Shown: positions 8,073 to 16,439 of the stretch, piece by piece
Layout: every line of letters starts with the position of its first letter
How positions within the stretch are numbered: position 1 is the first letter of the stretch
Assembly (NCBI GenBank): GCA_946615905.1
Contig: CAMOIE010000004.1
Span: forward strand, 1 to 64,000
Length of the DNA: 64,000 nucleotides
Direction of reading: 5' to 3'
DNA from: an uncultured Treponema sp.
GTDB lineage: Bacteria; Spirochaetota; Spirochaetia; Treponematales; Treponemataceae
Translations under genes and position numbers: made by a program
Notes under the pieces: model-generated
Told to the model about the DNA's origin: nothing
Database searches by the model: none
The model's input: only the letters and a program-made list of their open reading frames with translations

Positions 8073-8125
8073 TTGTATTAAAGCAAAAATATCCATTATA
8101 ATTTGAGCATGAGTCATGGAGTCAA
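8073..8125. promoter_or_regulatory. back-to-back promoters of pfk (+) and nifJ (-) sharing a palindromic -10
   Basis: Plus strand: TTGTAT (8073-8078), 18 bp, TATAAT (8097-8102), then six bases to the pfk ATG at 8109. Minus strand: TTGACT (8120-8125, inside the first pfk codons), 19 bp, TATAAT (8095-8100). Both -10 boxes come from one palindrome ATTATAAT. The plus promoter implies a leaderless pfk mRNA. Confidence 0.65.
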
Positions 8126-9191
8126 AAGATTCGGCATTTTAACTTCCGGCGGAGATGCGCCCGGTCTTAACGCAGCAATTCGCGGGATATGCAGGACCGC
8201 CCTTTTAAAATACGGAATGCAGGCGATTGGAATTCAAAACGGCTACCGGGGCTTGATTGAAGGCACATGCTTCGAGCTTACGCCTGAAAATTTCTCAGGG
8301 ATTTTGACCCGCGGCGGAACAATTTTGGGAACTTCCCGCGAAAAGCCTTTTAAAAATCCAGAGGCCGACCCAAAAACGGGACTTCTGCCTGTTGACGCAA
8401 TCAAAAAGACCTACAAAAAATTCAAAATGGATGCCCTTGTAGTCCTCGGCGGGAACGGAACCAACACTACCGCATCATATCTTGCTGATGAAGGACTGAA
8501 CGTAATCGGACTGCCAAAGACAATTGACAACGACATCGTAAAAACAGACGTGACTTTCGGCTTTCACACGGCGATGGACGTAGCGACTGAGGCAATCGAC
8601 AGAATCCACACAACTGCCCACAGCCACTCAAGAATCATGGTGATTGAGGTAATGGGTCACAAGGCCGGATGGCTTGGCCTGTACTCAGGAATCGCAGGCG
8701 GCGCAGATGTAATCCTCCTGCCTGAAATTCCATACGACATCGATTCAGTCGCCCATTATATAGAAAAAAGACGCGATGCAGGAAAGGAATTTTCAATCGT
8801 AGTCGTTGCGGAAGGTGCGCTCTCTAAGGACGAAGCCCTGCTCAGCAAGAAGGAACTCAAAAAACGGCGGGCAGCCATGACATACTCCATCGCCTACCGG
8901 GTCGCCCACGAGCTTGAGTCAGCGACAGGACTTGAATCCCGCGTGACCGTTTTGGGCTACTTGCAGCGCGGCGGAACTCCTTCCCCCTACGACAGACTTT
9001 TGGCAACCCAGTTCGGAGTTGCAGGAGCCAGATTTTTAGCGGAAGAAAGATTCGGAAATCTAGTCGCCATGCAAAATAATGAAATAGTTCCCGTTCCATT
9101 GAGCGAAATCGCGGGAAAAATCAAGAGAATTTCCTATGACGATGAAATGCTTTTAGCCGGACGCGGACTTGGAACATGTTTTGGGGATTAA
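8109..9191 (+). CDS. pfk: 6-phosphofructokinase, PKTIDND type
   Basis: Phosphorylates fructose 6-phosphate in glycolysis. 360 aa, with GGDAPGLNAAIRG at the N-terminus, GGNGT near residue 118, PKTIDND near 140, and the substrate loop MGHKAGWLG. The Lys in PKTIDND marks PPi-type and atypical ATP enzymes; the Gly after the phosphate loop (GGNGT, not GGDDS) argues for ATP use. The usually invariant Asp (E. coli Asp103) is Asn here. ATG 8109 is preferred over TTG 8103: the -10 TATAAT ends at 8102, the ATG sits at the expected transcription start and no SD exists. It is followed 3 bp later by the FMN gene, so the two form an operon. Confidence 0.93.
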   Translation: MSHGVKRFGILTSGGDAPGLNAAIRGICRTALLKYGMQAIGIQNGYRGLIEGTCFELTPENFSGILTRGGTILGTSREKPFKNPEADPKTGLLPVDAIKKTYKKFKMDALVVLGGNGTNTTASYLADEGLNVIGLPKTIDNDIVKTDVTFGFHTAMDVATEAIDRIHTTAHSHSRIMVIEVMGHKAGWLGLYSGIAGGADVILLPEIPYDIDSVAHYIEKRRDAGKEFSIVVVAEGALSKDEALLSKKELKKRRAAMTYSIAYRVAHELESATGLESRVTVLGYLQRGGTPSPYDRLLATQFGVAGARFLAEERFGNLVAMQNNEIVPVPLSEIAGKIKRISYDDEMLLAGRGLGTCFGD

Positions 9192-9194
9192 AAA

Positions 9195-10103
9195 TTGAAT
9201 TCGCATTTTAAATGTCATTTTTGCCCTGTCTGCAACGGAACGGGCTGCATAGGCCAGCTGCCTGGAATGGGCGGAGTACGGAACAACCAGAATTTCCGCC
9301 TGAATTTTGACGGCTGGGAAGTCTGCCGGAAAATCCTCGGAATAAAATTCAACCTTTTTTTGATAAACGGAAGCTCCCTCCAAAATGCAAGAATCGCCCT
9401 TGCTCCGATGACCGGTGCCGTTGAAAATATGGGTTTTCCTGACGAAGAATCCTATTACCCGCAGATGATGAGGGCCGCATTTAACGCAGGACTAGGACTT
9501 TCCATCGGTGACGGAACTCCAGACATAAAATTAAAGTCTGGAATCGCCGCGATTGAGGAACTTCAAAAAGAAGACAAAAATGTAAAAGCATCTGTATTCA
9601 TAAAACCCTACTCCGATGAAAAAATCCTTGAGCGGGCAGAGTGGGCGGGCAAAATCGCAGAAAGAATCGGAATCGACATCGACGCTTACAAAATAAAGAC
9701 CATGAAAGGAAAATCCAGCCTTGAAAAAAAGACCGCAGAACAATTGCTCAAAATAAAAAAAGAAGTGAAAGCCCCATTTGTCATCAAGGGAATTTTCCGC
9801 AAAAAAGACATAGATCTTGTAAAAGAAGTCCGGCCGGATGTCGCATACATTTCAAATCACGGCGGAAGAATCGAAACGGAAACCGGCTCCACGGCGGAAT
9901 TCTTGCTTAAATATGCAAAAGAATTAAAAAAATACTGCGGTCAGCTCTGGGTCGACGGAGGAATCCGAAGCCCCTTGGACGTTGCGACGGCAAGTTTTCT
10001 AGGCGCAGACCAAATCCTAATCGGCAGACCATTTGTCACCGCATTGTGCAAAGGCGGTGCCGAAGCCGTAAAAAACAAGGCAATCCAGTTACGAAGTTTA
10101 TAA
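9195..10103 (+). CDS. FMN-dependent alpha-hydroxy-acid oxidising family protein
   Basis: A TIM-barrel flavoprotein of the FMN_dh / lactate-oxidase-like type: APMTGAVENMG near residue 70, FVIKGIF with the catalytic-region Lys near 195, YISNHGGR near 217, and the phosphate-binding end WVDGGIRSPLDVATASFLGADQ with IGRPF. The substrate cannot be named. The N-terminus carries CHFCPVCNGTGC, a compact Cys cluster that could hold zinc or an Fe-S centre. The TTG start at 9195 has GGGGA 7 nt upstream, overlapping the pfk stop, so translation is probably coupled. It is 302 aa, about 50 shorter than classic lactate oxidases. Confidence 0.75.
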   Translation: MNSHFKCHFCPVCNGTGCIGQLPGMGGVRNNQNFRLNFDGWEVCRKILGIKFNLFLINGSSLQNARIALAPMTGAVENMGFPDEESYYPQMMRAAFNAGLGLSIGDGTPDIKLKSGIAAIEELQKEDKNVKASVFIKPYSDEKILERAEWAGKIAERIGIDIDAYKIKTMKGKSSLEKKTAEQLLKIKKEVKAPFVIKGIFRKKDIDLVKEVRPDVAYISNHGGRIETETGSTAEFLLKYAKELKKYCGQLWVDGGIRSPLDVATASFLGADQILIGRPFVTALCKGGAEAVKNKAIQLRSL

Positions 10104-10146
10104 GCAACAAAAAAATAGCCGACAAGTATGCCGGCATAATGTATAG

Positions 10147-10170
10147 ACAGAAGCCGATATCGGCTTCTGT
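10147..10170. terminator. 24-bp perfect palindrome between convergent genes
   Basis: ACAGAAGCCGAT and its exact complement form a palindrome 44 bp after the FMN gene stop. As RNA it is a strong hairpin on either strand, but the T-run is poor. It probably ends or stabilises the pfk operon mRNA. Confidence 0.55.
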
Positions 10171-10172
10171 TA

Positions 10173-10205
10173 AAGTTCTAAACGACCTACGGTCGTTTAG
10201 AACTT
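10173..10205. terminator. 15-bp inverted repeat overlapping the pheS 3' end
   Basis: AAGTTCTAAACGACC and its exact complement are separated by TAC. The final pheS codons and TAA (10197-10199) are inside the right arm. The structure would fold in both converging transcripts. It has no long T-run, so termination is plausible but unproven. Confidence 0.5.
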
Positions 10206-11753
10206 AGCCTTTCTCAAGCGAACTTCCTCAATGTTTTCGCTGAAGAGTTCACGCAGGTCATTGAGGCCGAGAGCCATCAAAGCCATGCGGTCAATTCCCA
10301 TACCCCAGGCAAGAACCGGAACGTCTACGCCCATTGTCTTTGAGACTTCAGGACGGAAGATTCCCGCGCCGCCAAGCTCGAACCACCCCAAAACCGGGTG
10401 CTTAATGTGAACTTCGACAGACGGCTCTGTAAATGGGAAGTAGCCGGGAACATATTTAACTTCTGTAGCTCCAGCGATTTCCTTTGCGAACATCTCAAGG
10501 AAGCCCAAAAGAGTGCGCAAGTTTACGTCGTTTCCGAGAACGATTCCCTCGGTCTGATAGAAGTCGGACAAGTGTGTCGCGTCAACTTTGTCATAGCGGA
10601 AGCAGCGGACAATTCCAAAGTATTTGCCAGGAACTTTTGCCTTGTGCAACTGATGTGCGGAAAGAACCGTTCCCTGTGAGCGGAGAACAAGTCTTCTAGT
10701 AAATTCTGTGTCGAATTTGTAATTCCAACCGCGTGAACCTGTGTTTCCGCCGTTTTCGTGGGTGTTGCGTACCGCAGACAGATAAGGCTCTTCAATTTCC
10801 TTTGCGTGTGTCGGATTTTTGATGCGGTAAACATCGTGAATGTCGCGGGCTGCGTGGAACTGGGGCATGAAAAGTGCGTCACCGTTCCAGAATTCAGTCT
10901 CAACGAGCGGACCGTCAAATTCTTCAAATCCAAGAGAGCAGAGTTTGTCTTTTACTGACTCAAGGAACTGAACATAAGGGTTTGTGCGGCCGGGGATAAT
11001 GCGTGCCGGAGGAATCGCAATGTTGTAGCCGCGGAAAGTTCCGTTTTTCCATTCGCCAGAGGCCAGCATTTTCGGAGTGACTTCACCGATTTCGTTTCCT
11101 GTGATTCCAGCGGCCTTGAGGGCTGCAACAACATCAACGGAAGCGGGAGTAAGCTTGTAGACAACAGTCTCGCGCTCGATGATTTTAAAAGGTGAGTCAG
11201 CGGCACCGCGTTTTTTTGCGTAGCCCGCGATTGCCTTCTGCTCTTCATAAGAAAGTTTTGCGTTGTCAATCTGACCGTTCTCAGCGGACGCTGCCTTTTC
11301 AAAAAGTTTTTTTGCCAGACAGATATTTTCCGGAAGGGCGGCTCCTGTATACTCAGCCTTTTTCTCCGCGTTCATTTTAAGAACGCCGGTCTTTGAAAGT
11401 CCGCCGAAAGCAGAGCCGACATCCTTCTGTTCAAGTCCAAGTCCGCTTGCGATTTCCGGGAGAAGTTTCGCGCCGTTCGCCTTTACAAACTCAACAATGC
11501 GCTCTTCCGGCAGACCGTTTTTGGCGTATTCGCGTCCCAAGTCAGTGATTTCAAAATATGTGTGGGGAGTGCGGCTTACGACAGAGAGCAGGTCTTTTCC
11601 ACCAAGCCAGGAGAAAGCCTGATTCGCATGACCCTCTTTGTATTCAAGTTCTTTGATAAGTTTTTCTGAAGTCAGTTCGTCTTTTTGTGAATATGAAAGG
11701 AGCACCTTGATTTCGAGGGGGTGCAAATTTTTAATGATATTCTGGACATCCAT
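10197..11753 (-). CDS. pheS: phenylalanyl-tRNA synthetase alpha subunit, archaeal/eukaryotic type
   Basis: Charges tRNA-Phe together with PheT, which is not in this window. 518 aa is longer than the roughly 340-aa bacterial PheS and fits the archaeal/cytosolic eukaryotic architecture: an N-terminal winged-helix region (residues 1-170, with SQKDELTSEKLIKELEYKEG) and the class II core. Core motifs are FDGPLVETEFWNGDALFMPQ (about 280), HAARDIHD, a motif 2 region FDTEFTRRLVLRSQGT (about 350) and motif 3 GMGIDRMAL (about 485). Spirochaetes are known to carry this type, an old lateral acquisition. The terminal codons lie in an inverted repeat. Confidence 0.95.
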   Translation of the reverse strand: MDVQNIIKNLHPLEIKVLLSYSQKDELTSEKLIKELEYKEGHANQAFSWLGGKDLLSVVSRTPHTYFEITDLGREYAKNGLPEERIVEFVKANGAKLLPEIASGLGLEQKDVGSAFGGLSKTGVLKMNAEKKAEYTGAALPENICLAKKLFEKAASAENGQIDNAKLSYEEQKAIAGYAKKRGAADSPFKIIERETVVYKLTPASVDVVAALKAAGITGNEIGEVTPKMLASGEWKNGTFRGYNIAIPPARIIPGRTNPYVQFLESVKDKLCSLGFEEFDGPLVETEFWNGDALFMPQFHAARDIHDVYRIKNPTHAKEIEEPYLSAVRNTHENGGNTGSRGWNYKFDTEFTRRLVLRSQGTVLSAHQLHKAKVPGKYFGIVRCFRYDKVDATHLSDFYQTEGIVLGNDVNLRTLLGFLEMFAKEIAGATEVKYVPGYFPFTEPSVEVHIKHPVLGWFELGGAGIFRPEVSKTMGVDVPVLAWGMGIDRMALMALGLNDLRELFSENIEEVRLRKAKF

Positions 11754-11876
11754 TTAGGAAACGCTCCGTCAAAAATTAATAATAATAGAATATTTTATTG
11801 AAATATGGCAAAAGAATCAACATTTTCGGATTGCGGCAGGAACTGCCGGTGACTGCTTGCAGGCAGCCGTCAAAAA

Positions 11877-11909
11877 AAAATCCCGTCCTAAGATTCCGGA
11901 CGGGATTTT
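11877..11909 (-). terminator. terminator of the 134-aa exported protein gene
   Basis: AAAATCCCGTCC (11877-11888) and GGACGGGATTTT (11898-11909) form a 12-bp stem. On the minus strand it is followed by a T-run of eight or more. It lies 17 bp after the stop at 11926 and may also work on the plus strand. Confidence 0.9.
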
Positions 11910-11925
11910 GCAAAAAGCCAAAAGA

Positions 11926-12330
11926 CTAGCGGCTGAAAATCAAGTAAGCTGAATATTCGCCCATTTTAAGACCTTTTTCGTCCTTGTAGTAGCGAATCTT
12001 GTGGCTGCGCATATATTTGTAGTGTTTGTACTGATTTTCCTCAGCAAAGTCATCGAGACAAGCTGCTGTTGTGTTCATTGCCTCGCCCTGGTCAAAAGAA
12101 ACTGCCAAGCAAGAATAGAAAATGCGGACTTCATCAGTCATCGGAGTGTATTCAATTCTGATATTTGCAGTCTTTGTCGTCGGATGCAAATCCTCATGCA
12201 TGTTTGACGGAGTTAAAATTTTTGTGCTGCTGTCTGCATAGGGTTCTTTGAGCAAGTCTGAAATTTCATCTGCAAAGGCGACCCCCATCACACAAAACAT
12301 TGCTGCTACGATTGCCAAGAATTTCTTCAT
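11926..12330 (-). CDS. small exported hypothetical protein, 134 aa
   Basis: Signal peptide MKKFLAIVAAMFCVMGVAFA with cleavage before DE, so the mature protein of about 114 aa is periplasmic or outer-membrane associated. It has two Cys (in FYSCLAV and TTAACLDD) that could form a disulfide, and a Tyr/Lys-rich C-terminal half ending in a beta-like strand YSAYLIFSR. AAGGAG lies 7 nt before the ATG. I recognise no family. It stands alone between two terminator/promoter gaps. Confidence 0.7.
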   Translation of the reverse strand: MKKFLAIVAAMFCVMGVAFADEISDLLKEPYADSSTKILTPSNMHEDLHPTTKTANIRIEYTPMTDEVRIFYSCLAVSFDQGEAMNTTAACLDDFAEENQYKHYKYMRSHKIRYYKDEKGLKMGEYSAYLIFSR

Positions 12331-12400
12331 ATTAATCTCCTTGTATTTCTCCAGTATAGGGCAAACCCAGAATCCATCATTTATAAAATGAACTTTAAAT

Positions 12401-13096
12401 TCAGAAGGTTTGATACACTTTAATTTTATCCGTTTCTATGAAAAAATCAAGTGTAACTTTATAACGGCCTGAATCTATGCCGATTTTCGGCGGTTCAACC
12501 ATCAAAACAGTTCCGCTGATTTCCTTCGGTTTGTTTTTAAGCTGCGTCCTCCAGTATTCGCGCACTGCATTCTTAACCGCTTCTTTGCAGGCTTCTTTTA
12601 TTCCATCAAAGCCACGGGAAAGTGGAGCCATCCCTGTGCCCTTGCCATGCGGATATCCGATTGAATTCCACGTCCGGTAAAGAAACAACTGACTTTCCGT
12701 TCGGTTAAACTCAATCCAACAATTTAGACGGTCATCTTCGACCCAGGGCTTTTTATAACCGATTTTTATTAAATCTTCCTGGGTCAATTCCTGAACAGGA
12801 GAAAAATCAAAATACTCCGCCACGCTGCGAGCCTTGTCATAAGGAGTGTATTCAAATTTCCAGCCGTAAAGCATTCCGTCGATGATAAAAGGGGCAAGGT
12901 CCTTAATCCGCGAAACAGGAAGGTCTAAAAAATCATCTCCGCTCTGCTCGATGCCAGGATAAGCGTCAGTCTGCGCCCAAAGGAAAAATCTGAGCTGCTT
13001 TTCCTGCGAGACATGCTGGGAAAAAGTCGGCAGGCAAAAAATCAGGCTTAAAATGAGGATTATGGATTTTTTTAACGGCGGTAAGAGTCTTTCCAT
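12401..13096 (-). CDS. exported hypothetical protein, 231 aa
   Basis: Start placed at MERLLPPLKKSIILILSLIF, giving a signal peptide ending near FCLPTFSQ. The start overlaps the 3' end of the rhomboid gene by 25 bp, typical of coupled translation. An upstream in-frame start is also possible. The mature protein is mixed alpha/beta with a central SPVQELTQEDLIKIGYKKPWV and a C-terminal helix-strand pattern (GFDGIKEACKEAVKNAVREY). No catalytic motif is recognised. It is the last gene of the DUF5312 / diguanylate cyclase / rhomboid operon. Confidence 0.65.
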   Translation of the reverse strand: MERLLPPLKKSIILILSLIFCLPTFSQHVSQEKQLRFFLWAQTDAYPGIEQSGDDFLDLPVSRIKDLAPFIIDGMLYGWKFEYTPYDKARSVAEYFDFSPVQELTQEDLIKIGYKKPWVEDDRLNCWIEFNRTESQLFLYRTWNSIGYPHGKGTGMAPLSRGFDGIKEACKEAVKNAVREYWRTQLKNKPKEISGTVLMVEPPKIGIDSGRYKVTLDFFIETDKIKVYQTF

Positions 13097-13713
13097 ACTC
13101 GTAAAGGGTGAACTCCCATTCTGATTACAAAATACAGCCAAGTGAACACAAGACCCGACACATGAGCCAAATGGGCAACACCGTCAAAGGCCGTGAACTG
13201 ACTGAAAAATTCAATCGCACCATATAAACAAACTAAAAGGGGCGCGGGTACAGGAATAATTCCCCAAATAAAGATTTTAGATTTGGGAAAAATCACGGCG
13301 TAGGCCAGCAAAAGGCCGTAAACAGCCCCGGAAGCCCCCATCAAAAAGACTCTGTAATAGCCTAAGAAAAAGTAAACCGCCCCGTAAAAAATTCCGCACA
13401 AAATTCCGGTGACAAAATACATCAGCAGGAATTCTTTTGAGCCGATTGCCCTCTCTACAGCCAGCCCGAAGAATAAAAGACCAAGCATGTTAAAAAAAAG
13501 ATGGTTAAAGCCACCGTGAACGAACATATAAGTCACCGGCTGCCAGAACATTTTGCCTTCGAGAGCCAAAAATGGATTCAAGGCTAAAAGAACCCGCGAA
13601 TTCGGCCAGACGAAAGTCAAAAAATACACCGAAAGATTCAAAACAATCAAAAGCAGGGTCGCGTTAAAAAAACTGTAGCGAAATGGATGCCTCAAGGGCG
13701 AAAGAAGACTCAT
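13072..13713 (-). CDS. rhomboid family intramembrane serine protease
   Basis: Integral membrane protease with six or seven hydrophobic helices. Hallmarks: HGGFNHLFFNMLGLLFFG (the loop-1/TM2 HxxxN motif), the catalytic Ser in GASGAVYGLL and the catalytic His in HLAHVSG. The start at MSLLSPLRHPF is chosen because the GGAG that encodes the end of the preceding protein serves as its SD and the upstream stop and this ATG are one base apart. 213 aa is normal for a minimal bacterial rhomboid. Its substrate is unknown; the adjacent exported protein is a candidate only by position. Confidence 0.9.
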   Translation of the reverse strand: MSLLSPLRHPFRYSFFNATLLLIVLNLSVYFLTFVWPNSRVLLALNPFLALEGKMFWQPVTYMFVHGGFNHLFFNMLGLLFFGLAVERAIGSKEFLLMYFVTGILCGIFYGAVYFFLGYYRVFLMGASGAVYGLLLAYAVIFPKSKIFIWGIIPVPAPLLVCLYGAIEFFSQFTAFDGVAHLAHVSGLVFTWLYFVIRMGVHPLRVWKDSYRR

Positions 13714-13714
13714 A

Positions 13715-14797
13715 TTACTCCGGAACTTCAATTTCTGAGATAATTTTTTTGTCAGCGAAAGTCACGCGGTTGCGACCGCTCCGCTTTGAAAAGTAGAGGG
13801 CTTTGTCCGCCTGGTCAACAAGCTCTTTTGGCGAAGCGACAGGATTCGACACTGAATCAAATTCCGCGACTCCGACGGAAATCGTGACCTGAACGTGCTG
13901 ACCTTCATAAACAAAGTCAAACTGCTCGATTTTGCTGCGGATTCTGTCTGCGACAATCATGGCGTCACTTTTGCCGGTATTATTCAATAAAAGGGTGAAT
14001 TCCTCTCCGCCGTAACGGGCTGCCAAATCCTGAGACCGGATATTCGACATCAACAATTTTGCAACAGTCTGCAAAACGTAGTCCCCGCAGGCGTGTCCAT
14101 AAGTGTCGTTGAAACGCTTGAAATAGTCAATGTCAAACATGACGACGGCAAGCGGGGTTCCCTGACTTAAAGCCGTATCCAACTTATCCGTAAGTATGTT
14201 GAAGAAAAAATACTTTAGCTTTAAATGAGTCATCATGTCGGTGGAAGAACGCTCAAGCAAAACCGCATTGGAAATTGCGATTGCCGCCAAAGACGCGATT
14301 CCAAGGACAAGCTCCTGCTCGTATTCAGAATAGGCGTCATCCTCCTGAAAAGAAATGCGCTCACCTAGCACCAAAATTCCGTTCAGGTGGTTTTTATTTA
14401 AAAGCGGAACAATCAGCGATGGATGCAACGATTCAATCGCTGAAATATTCGTTTCTGGAGGAACCGCCCCTTTTAATTCAGCAATGGTCATTGTGGTTTC
14501 AGCCTTGTTAAGGACTTCCACCAAAGGATTTCGCATGTCGATTTTATAAGAAACATTCGGATTCAAGTCGATCCCAAAATAATTTGAACCCAAAACAAAC
14601 AAGTCGGAATCAATCGCCTCAAGAACAAAAATACCAGCCCCCAAAGTTCTGAGCTGCCCCATGCAAATATAGAGAATTGATTCAATTAGTTTAGAAAATT
14701 CAATTGTTGAACAAAGCGAACGGGAAATTTCCAAAAGCTGCTGGAGGTCATAAATCTTCTTTTCATATTTTTCCTGAAGTTGACTTTCATCGTTCAT
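13715..14797 (-). CDS. GAF-like sensor with GGDEF diguanylate cyclase domain
   Basis: Makes cyclic di-GMP. Residues 1-40 are a coiled coil (QEKYEKKIYDLQQLLEISRSLC), about 40-190 look like a GAF-type sensory domain, and about 195-350 are GGDEF, with DIDYFKRFNDTYGH and an intact YGGEEF active site. An RxxD inhibitory-site motif (RSQD) stands five residues before it, so product inhibition is expected. No membrane segment, so cytoplasmic. The start overlaps the stop of the DUF5312 gene as ATGA, implying coupling. Spirochaetes use c-di-GMP in motility and host adaptation; the signal sensed here is unknown. Confidence 0.93.
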   Translation of the reverse strand: MNDESQLQEKYEKKIYDLQQLLEISRSLCSTIEFSKLIESILYICMGQLRTLGAGIFVLEAIDSDLFVLGSNYFGIDLNPNVSYKIDMRNPLVEVLNKAETTMTIAELKGAVPPETNISAIESLHPSLIVPLLNKNHLNGILVLGERISFQEDDAYSEYEQELVLGIASLAAIAISNAVLLERSSTDMMTHLKLKYFFFNILTDKLDTALSQGTPLAVVMFDIDYFKRFNDTYGHACGDYVLQTVAKLLMSNIRSQDLAARYGGEEFTLLLNNTGKSDAMIVADRIRSKIEQFDFVYEGQHVQVTISVGVAEFDSVSNPVASPKELVDQADKALYFSKRSGRNRVTFADKKIISEIEVPE

Positions 14798-16380
14798 GAC
14801 TTGTTCTCAATCGCACCCAGGATTACGTAATTTTTCATAATCTCCAAGAATTTACTCCATTTGCCGAAATTCTGCTCCAACAGGTTTGCAACCTCCGCAT
14901 GACGGGTTGCCGTAAGCAGGGTTTTGATGTTCGTAATCGTGTCTGGCTTTGCTTTTTTAGAATCGTTTAAAATCTCTTTCACTTCGTTGTAAAGCTGGTA
15001 GATTACGCCTGCTTCTTTTTTGACGAGTTCGTGCGCCTGACTATTAATACTTTCGACAGACGCTTCCAATCTTTTTATAAAATCTACGTTTTTATGACCG
15101 TCTTTTATATAGCCCTCAAGAACAGCCGTATCATTTCTGCCGTTGCGGTCAAACGATTTTTCAAATTTTTCAATGTCGGTCATACATTCATCAGCGGCAA
15201 AAACGGTAGAAGAAAATTCGCTCTTATAGTTGTTATTATTGAAGAATCCTTCTATTACAATATCGTTGATTAACCCCCTGACAGACTCCGGGTAACAATC
15301 CAAGAGGAAGGTCTTTACAATCTGCACTGGCACAATCCAACTGAATGAGGAACCTGAATTTTTACGAATCTTTTCATCCATTTCCGCATTGTAGCCCTCG
15401 ACTTTTTCAAGTTGGCGATTGGCAAAAAGCTCCTTCAAGTCAGCGGAAATCTTACGGTCCTTGACTTCAATTTTGATTCGTTTTTCTTCTGACTCAAAAC
15501 GACCATGTAAGTATTCGGCAAATTTTCTGCGGGCATTCACTGTATAAGTTGCAACCTGCGGAGTAAATTCAGGATCGCCTTTTGAGAATGCAATCATCTT
15601 TTTAAGTATATCTGGATTCAGGATTTTTACGAGAACGGTATTGATTTTACCGATGCTTCTGACAATTTCTCCGTTTCCTAACGCCGATTCTTTTTTACCG
15701 GTTTTTAGCTGCTCAAGGGCTTCAACCGCACGGGCGACAGCAAGGGAAAGCTTTATTTTTGCGGACAGATAATACAAGTCCTGCAAGTGGCTCCCCATAT
15801 CCCGGATGGCGACAGACTTAAAATCCGGCCTGTAATTTGGATCCAATCCCGTATAATTTGAATCAAAAGCATGAACGACATTCATATAATTGAATTTACA
15901 GATGTCATTCAACTGATGAAGTTCCGCAATTACTTCCTCGATTTTTATGAATTCTGGCGTGTTCAAATCTTTTGAGAGCCCTTCCATCTGATGGCGCTGG
16001 CTATCAAGTTCCCGCTGCATAGAATATTTTGACTCTTCAATCGCCCTGATTCTATTTTCATAAGAAAGATTTTCAAGCGTTTCCTGCGCCTGTTGGGAAA
16101 GTCCTGTAATAAAAAGCTGCATCTCGTACTTTCCGCTAGTTCTGATATCTTCGCTGCAAACCGTCTCTGACAAAATCTCATGGATAGGCTTAGTGTTTTC
16201 GTAGAGGATTCGGAAAAGCTCCCCCATATTCGGCAAAAACATTCCGTTCTTATATAAGCTCGGCTGATAGGACTTTAATTCTCCTTCCAATTTACGAAGA
16301 GCCTGCTTTTTACGGACTGCCGGAGATGAGGACATAAAAATTGATTCAAAAATATCAGTAAATATTTGGAACAATCCCAT
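14794..16380 (-). CDS. spirochaete-type protein, probable DUF5312 family
   Basis: 528 aa, largely helical and charged, with no membrane span except a hydrophobic N-terminal stretch (MGLFQIFTDIFESIF). Coiled coils are likely around residues 95-140 (QQAQETLENLSYENRIRAIEE). I associate it with the DUF5312 proteins found in treponemes; this is recall, not a search. No enzyme motif is visible. It heads the operon with the diguanylate cyclase and rhomboid. The ATG has no SD and lies 8 nt after a TAAAAT -10 box, so the mRNA may be almost leaderless. Confidence 0.7.
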   Translation of the reverse strand: MGLFQIFTDIFESIFMSSSPAVRKKQALRKLEGELKSYQPSLYKNGMFLPNMGELFRILYENTKPIHEILSETVCSEDIRTSGKYEMQLFITGLSQQAQETLENLSYENRIRAIEESKYSMQRELDSQRHQMEGLSKDLNTPEFIKIEEVIAELHQLNDICKFNYMNVVHAFDSNYTGLDPNYRPDFKSVAIRDMGSHLQDLYYLSAKIKLSLAVARAVEALEQLKTGKKESALGNGEIVRSIGKINTVLVKILNPDILKKMIAFSKGDPEFTPQVATYTVNARRKFAEYLHGRFESEEKRIKIEVKDRKISADLKELFANRQLEKVEGYNAEMDEKIRKNSGSSFSWIVPVQIVKTFLLDCYPESVRGLINDIVIEGFFNNNNYKSEFSSTVFAADECMTDIEKFEKSFDRNGRNDTAVLEGYIKDGHKNVDFIKRLEASVESINSQAHELVKKEAGVIYQLYNEVKEILNDSKKAKPDTITNIKTLLTATRHAEVANLLEQNFGKWSKFLEIMKNYVILGAIENKS

Positions 16381-16388
16381 GATTTTAT

Positions 16389-16417
16389 ATTTTACTTTAA
16401 GTATCTGGATTTTACAA
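16389..16417 (-). promoter_or_regulatory. promoter of the DUF5312 operon, nearly leaderless
   Basis: Minus strand TTGTAA (16412-16417), 17 bp, TAAAAT (16389-16394), then 8 nt to the ATG at 16380. No SD lies in between. Confidence 0.5.
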
Positions 16418-16439
16418 GGATTGAATCAAAAGGAAGATT

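Noticed and set aside
8103-8105. TTG start codon for pfk at 8103
   Set aside because: Family alignment begins MSHGVKRFGILTSGG at ATG 8109, and the -10 box ends at 8102, so the TTG would lie upstream of the predicted transcription start.
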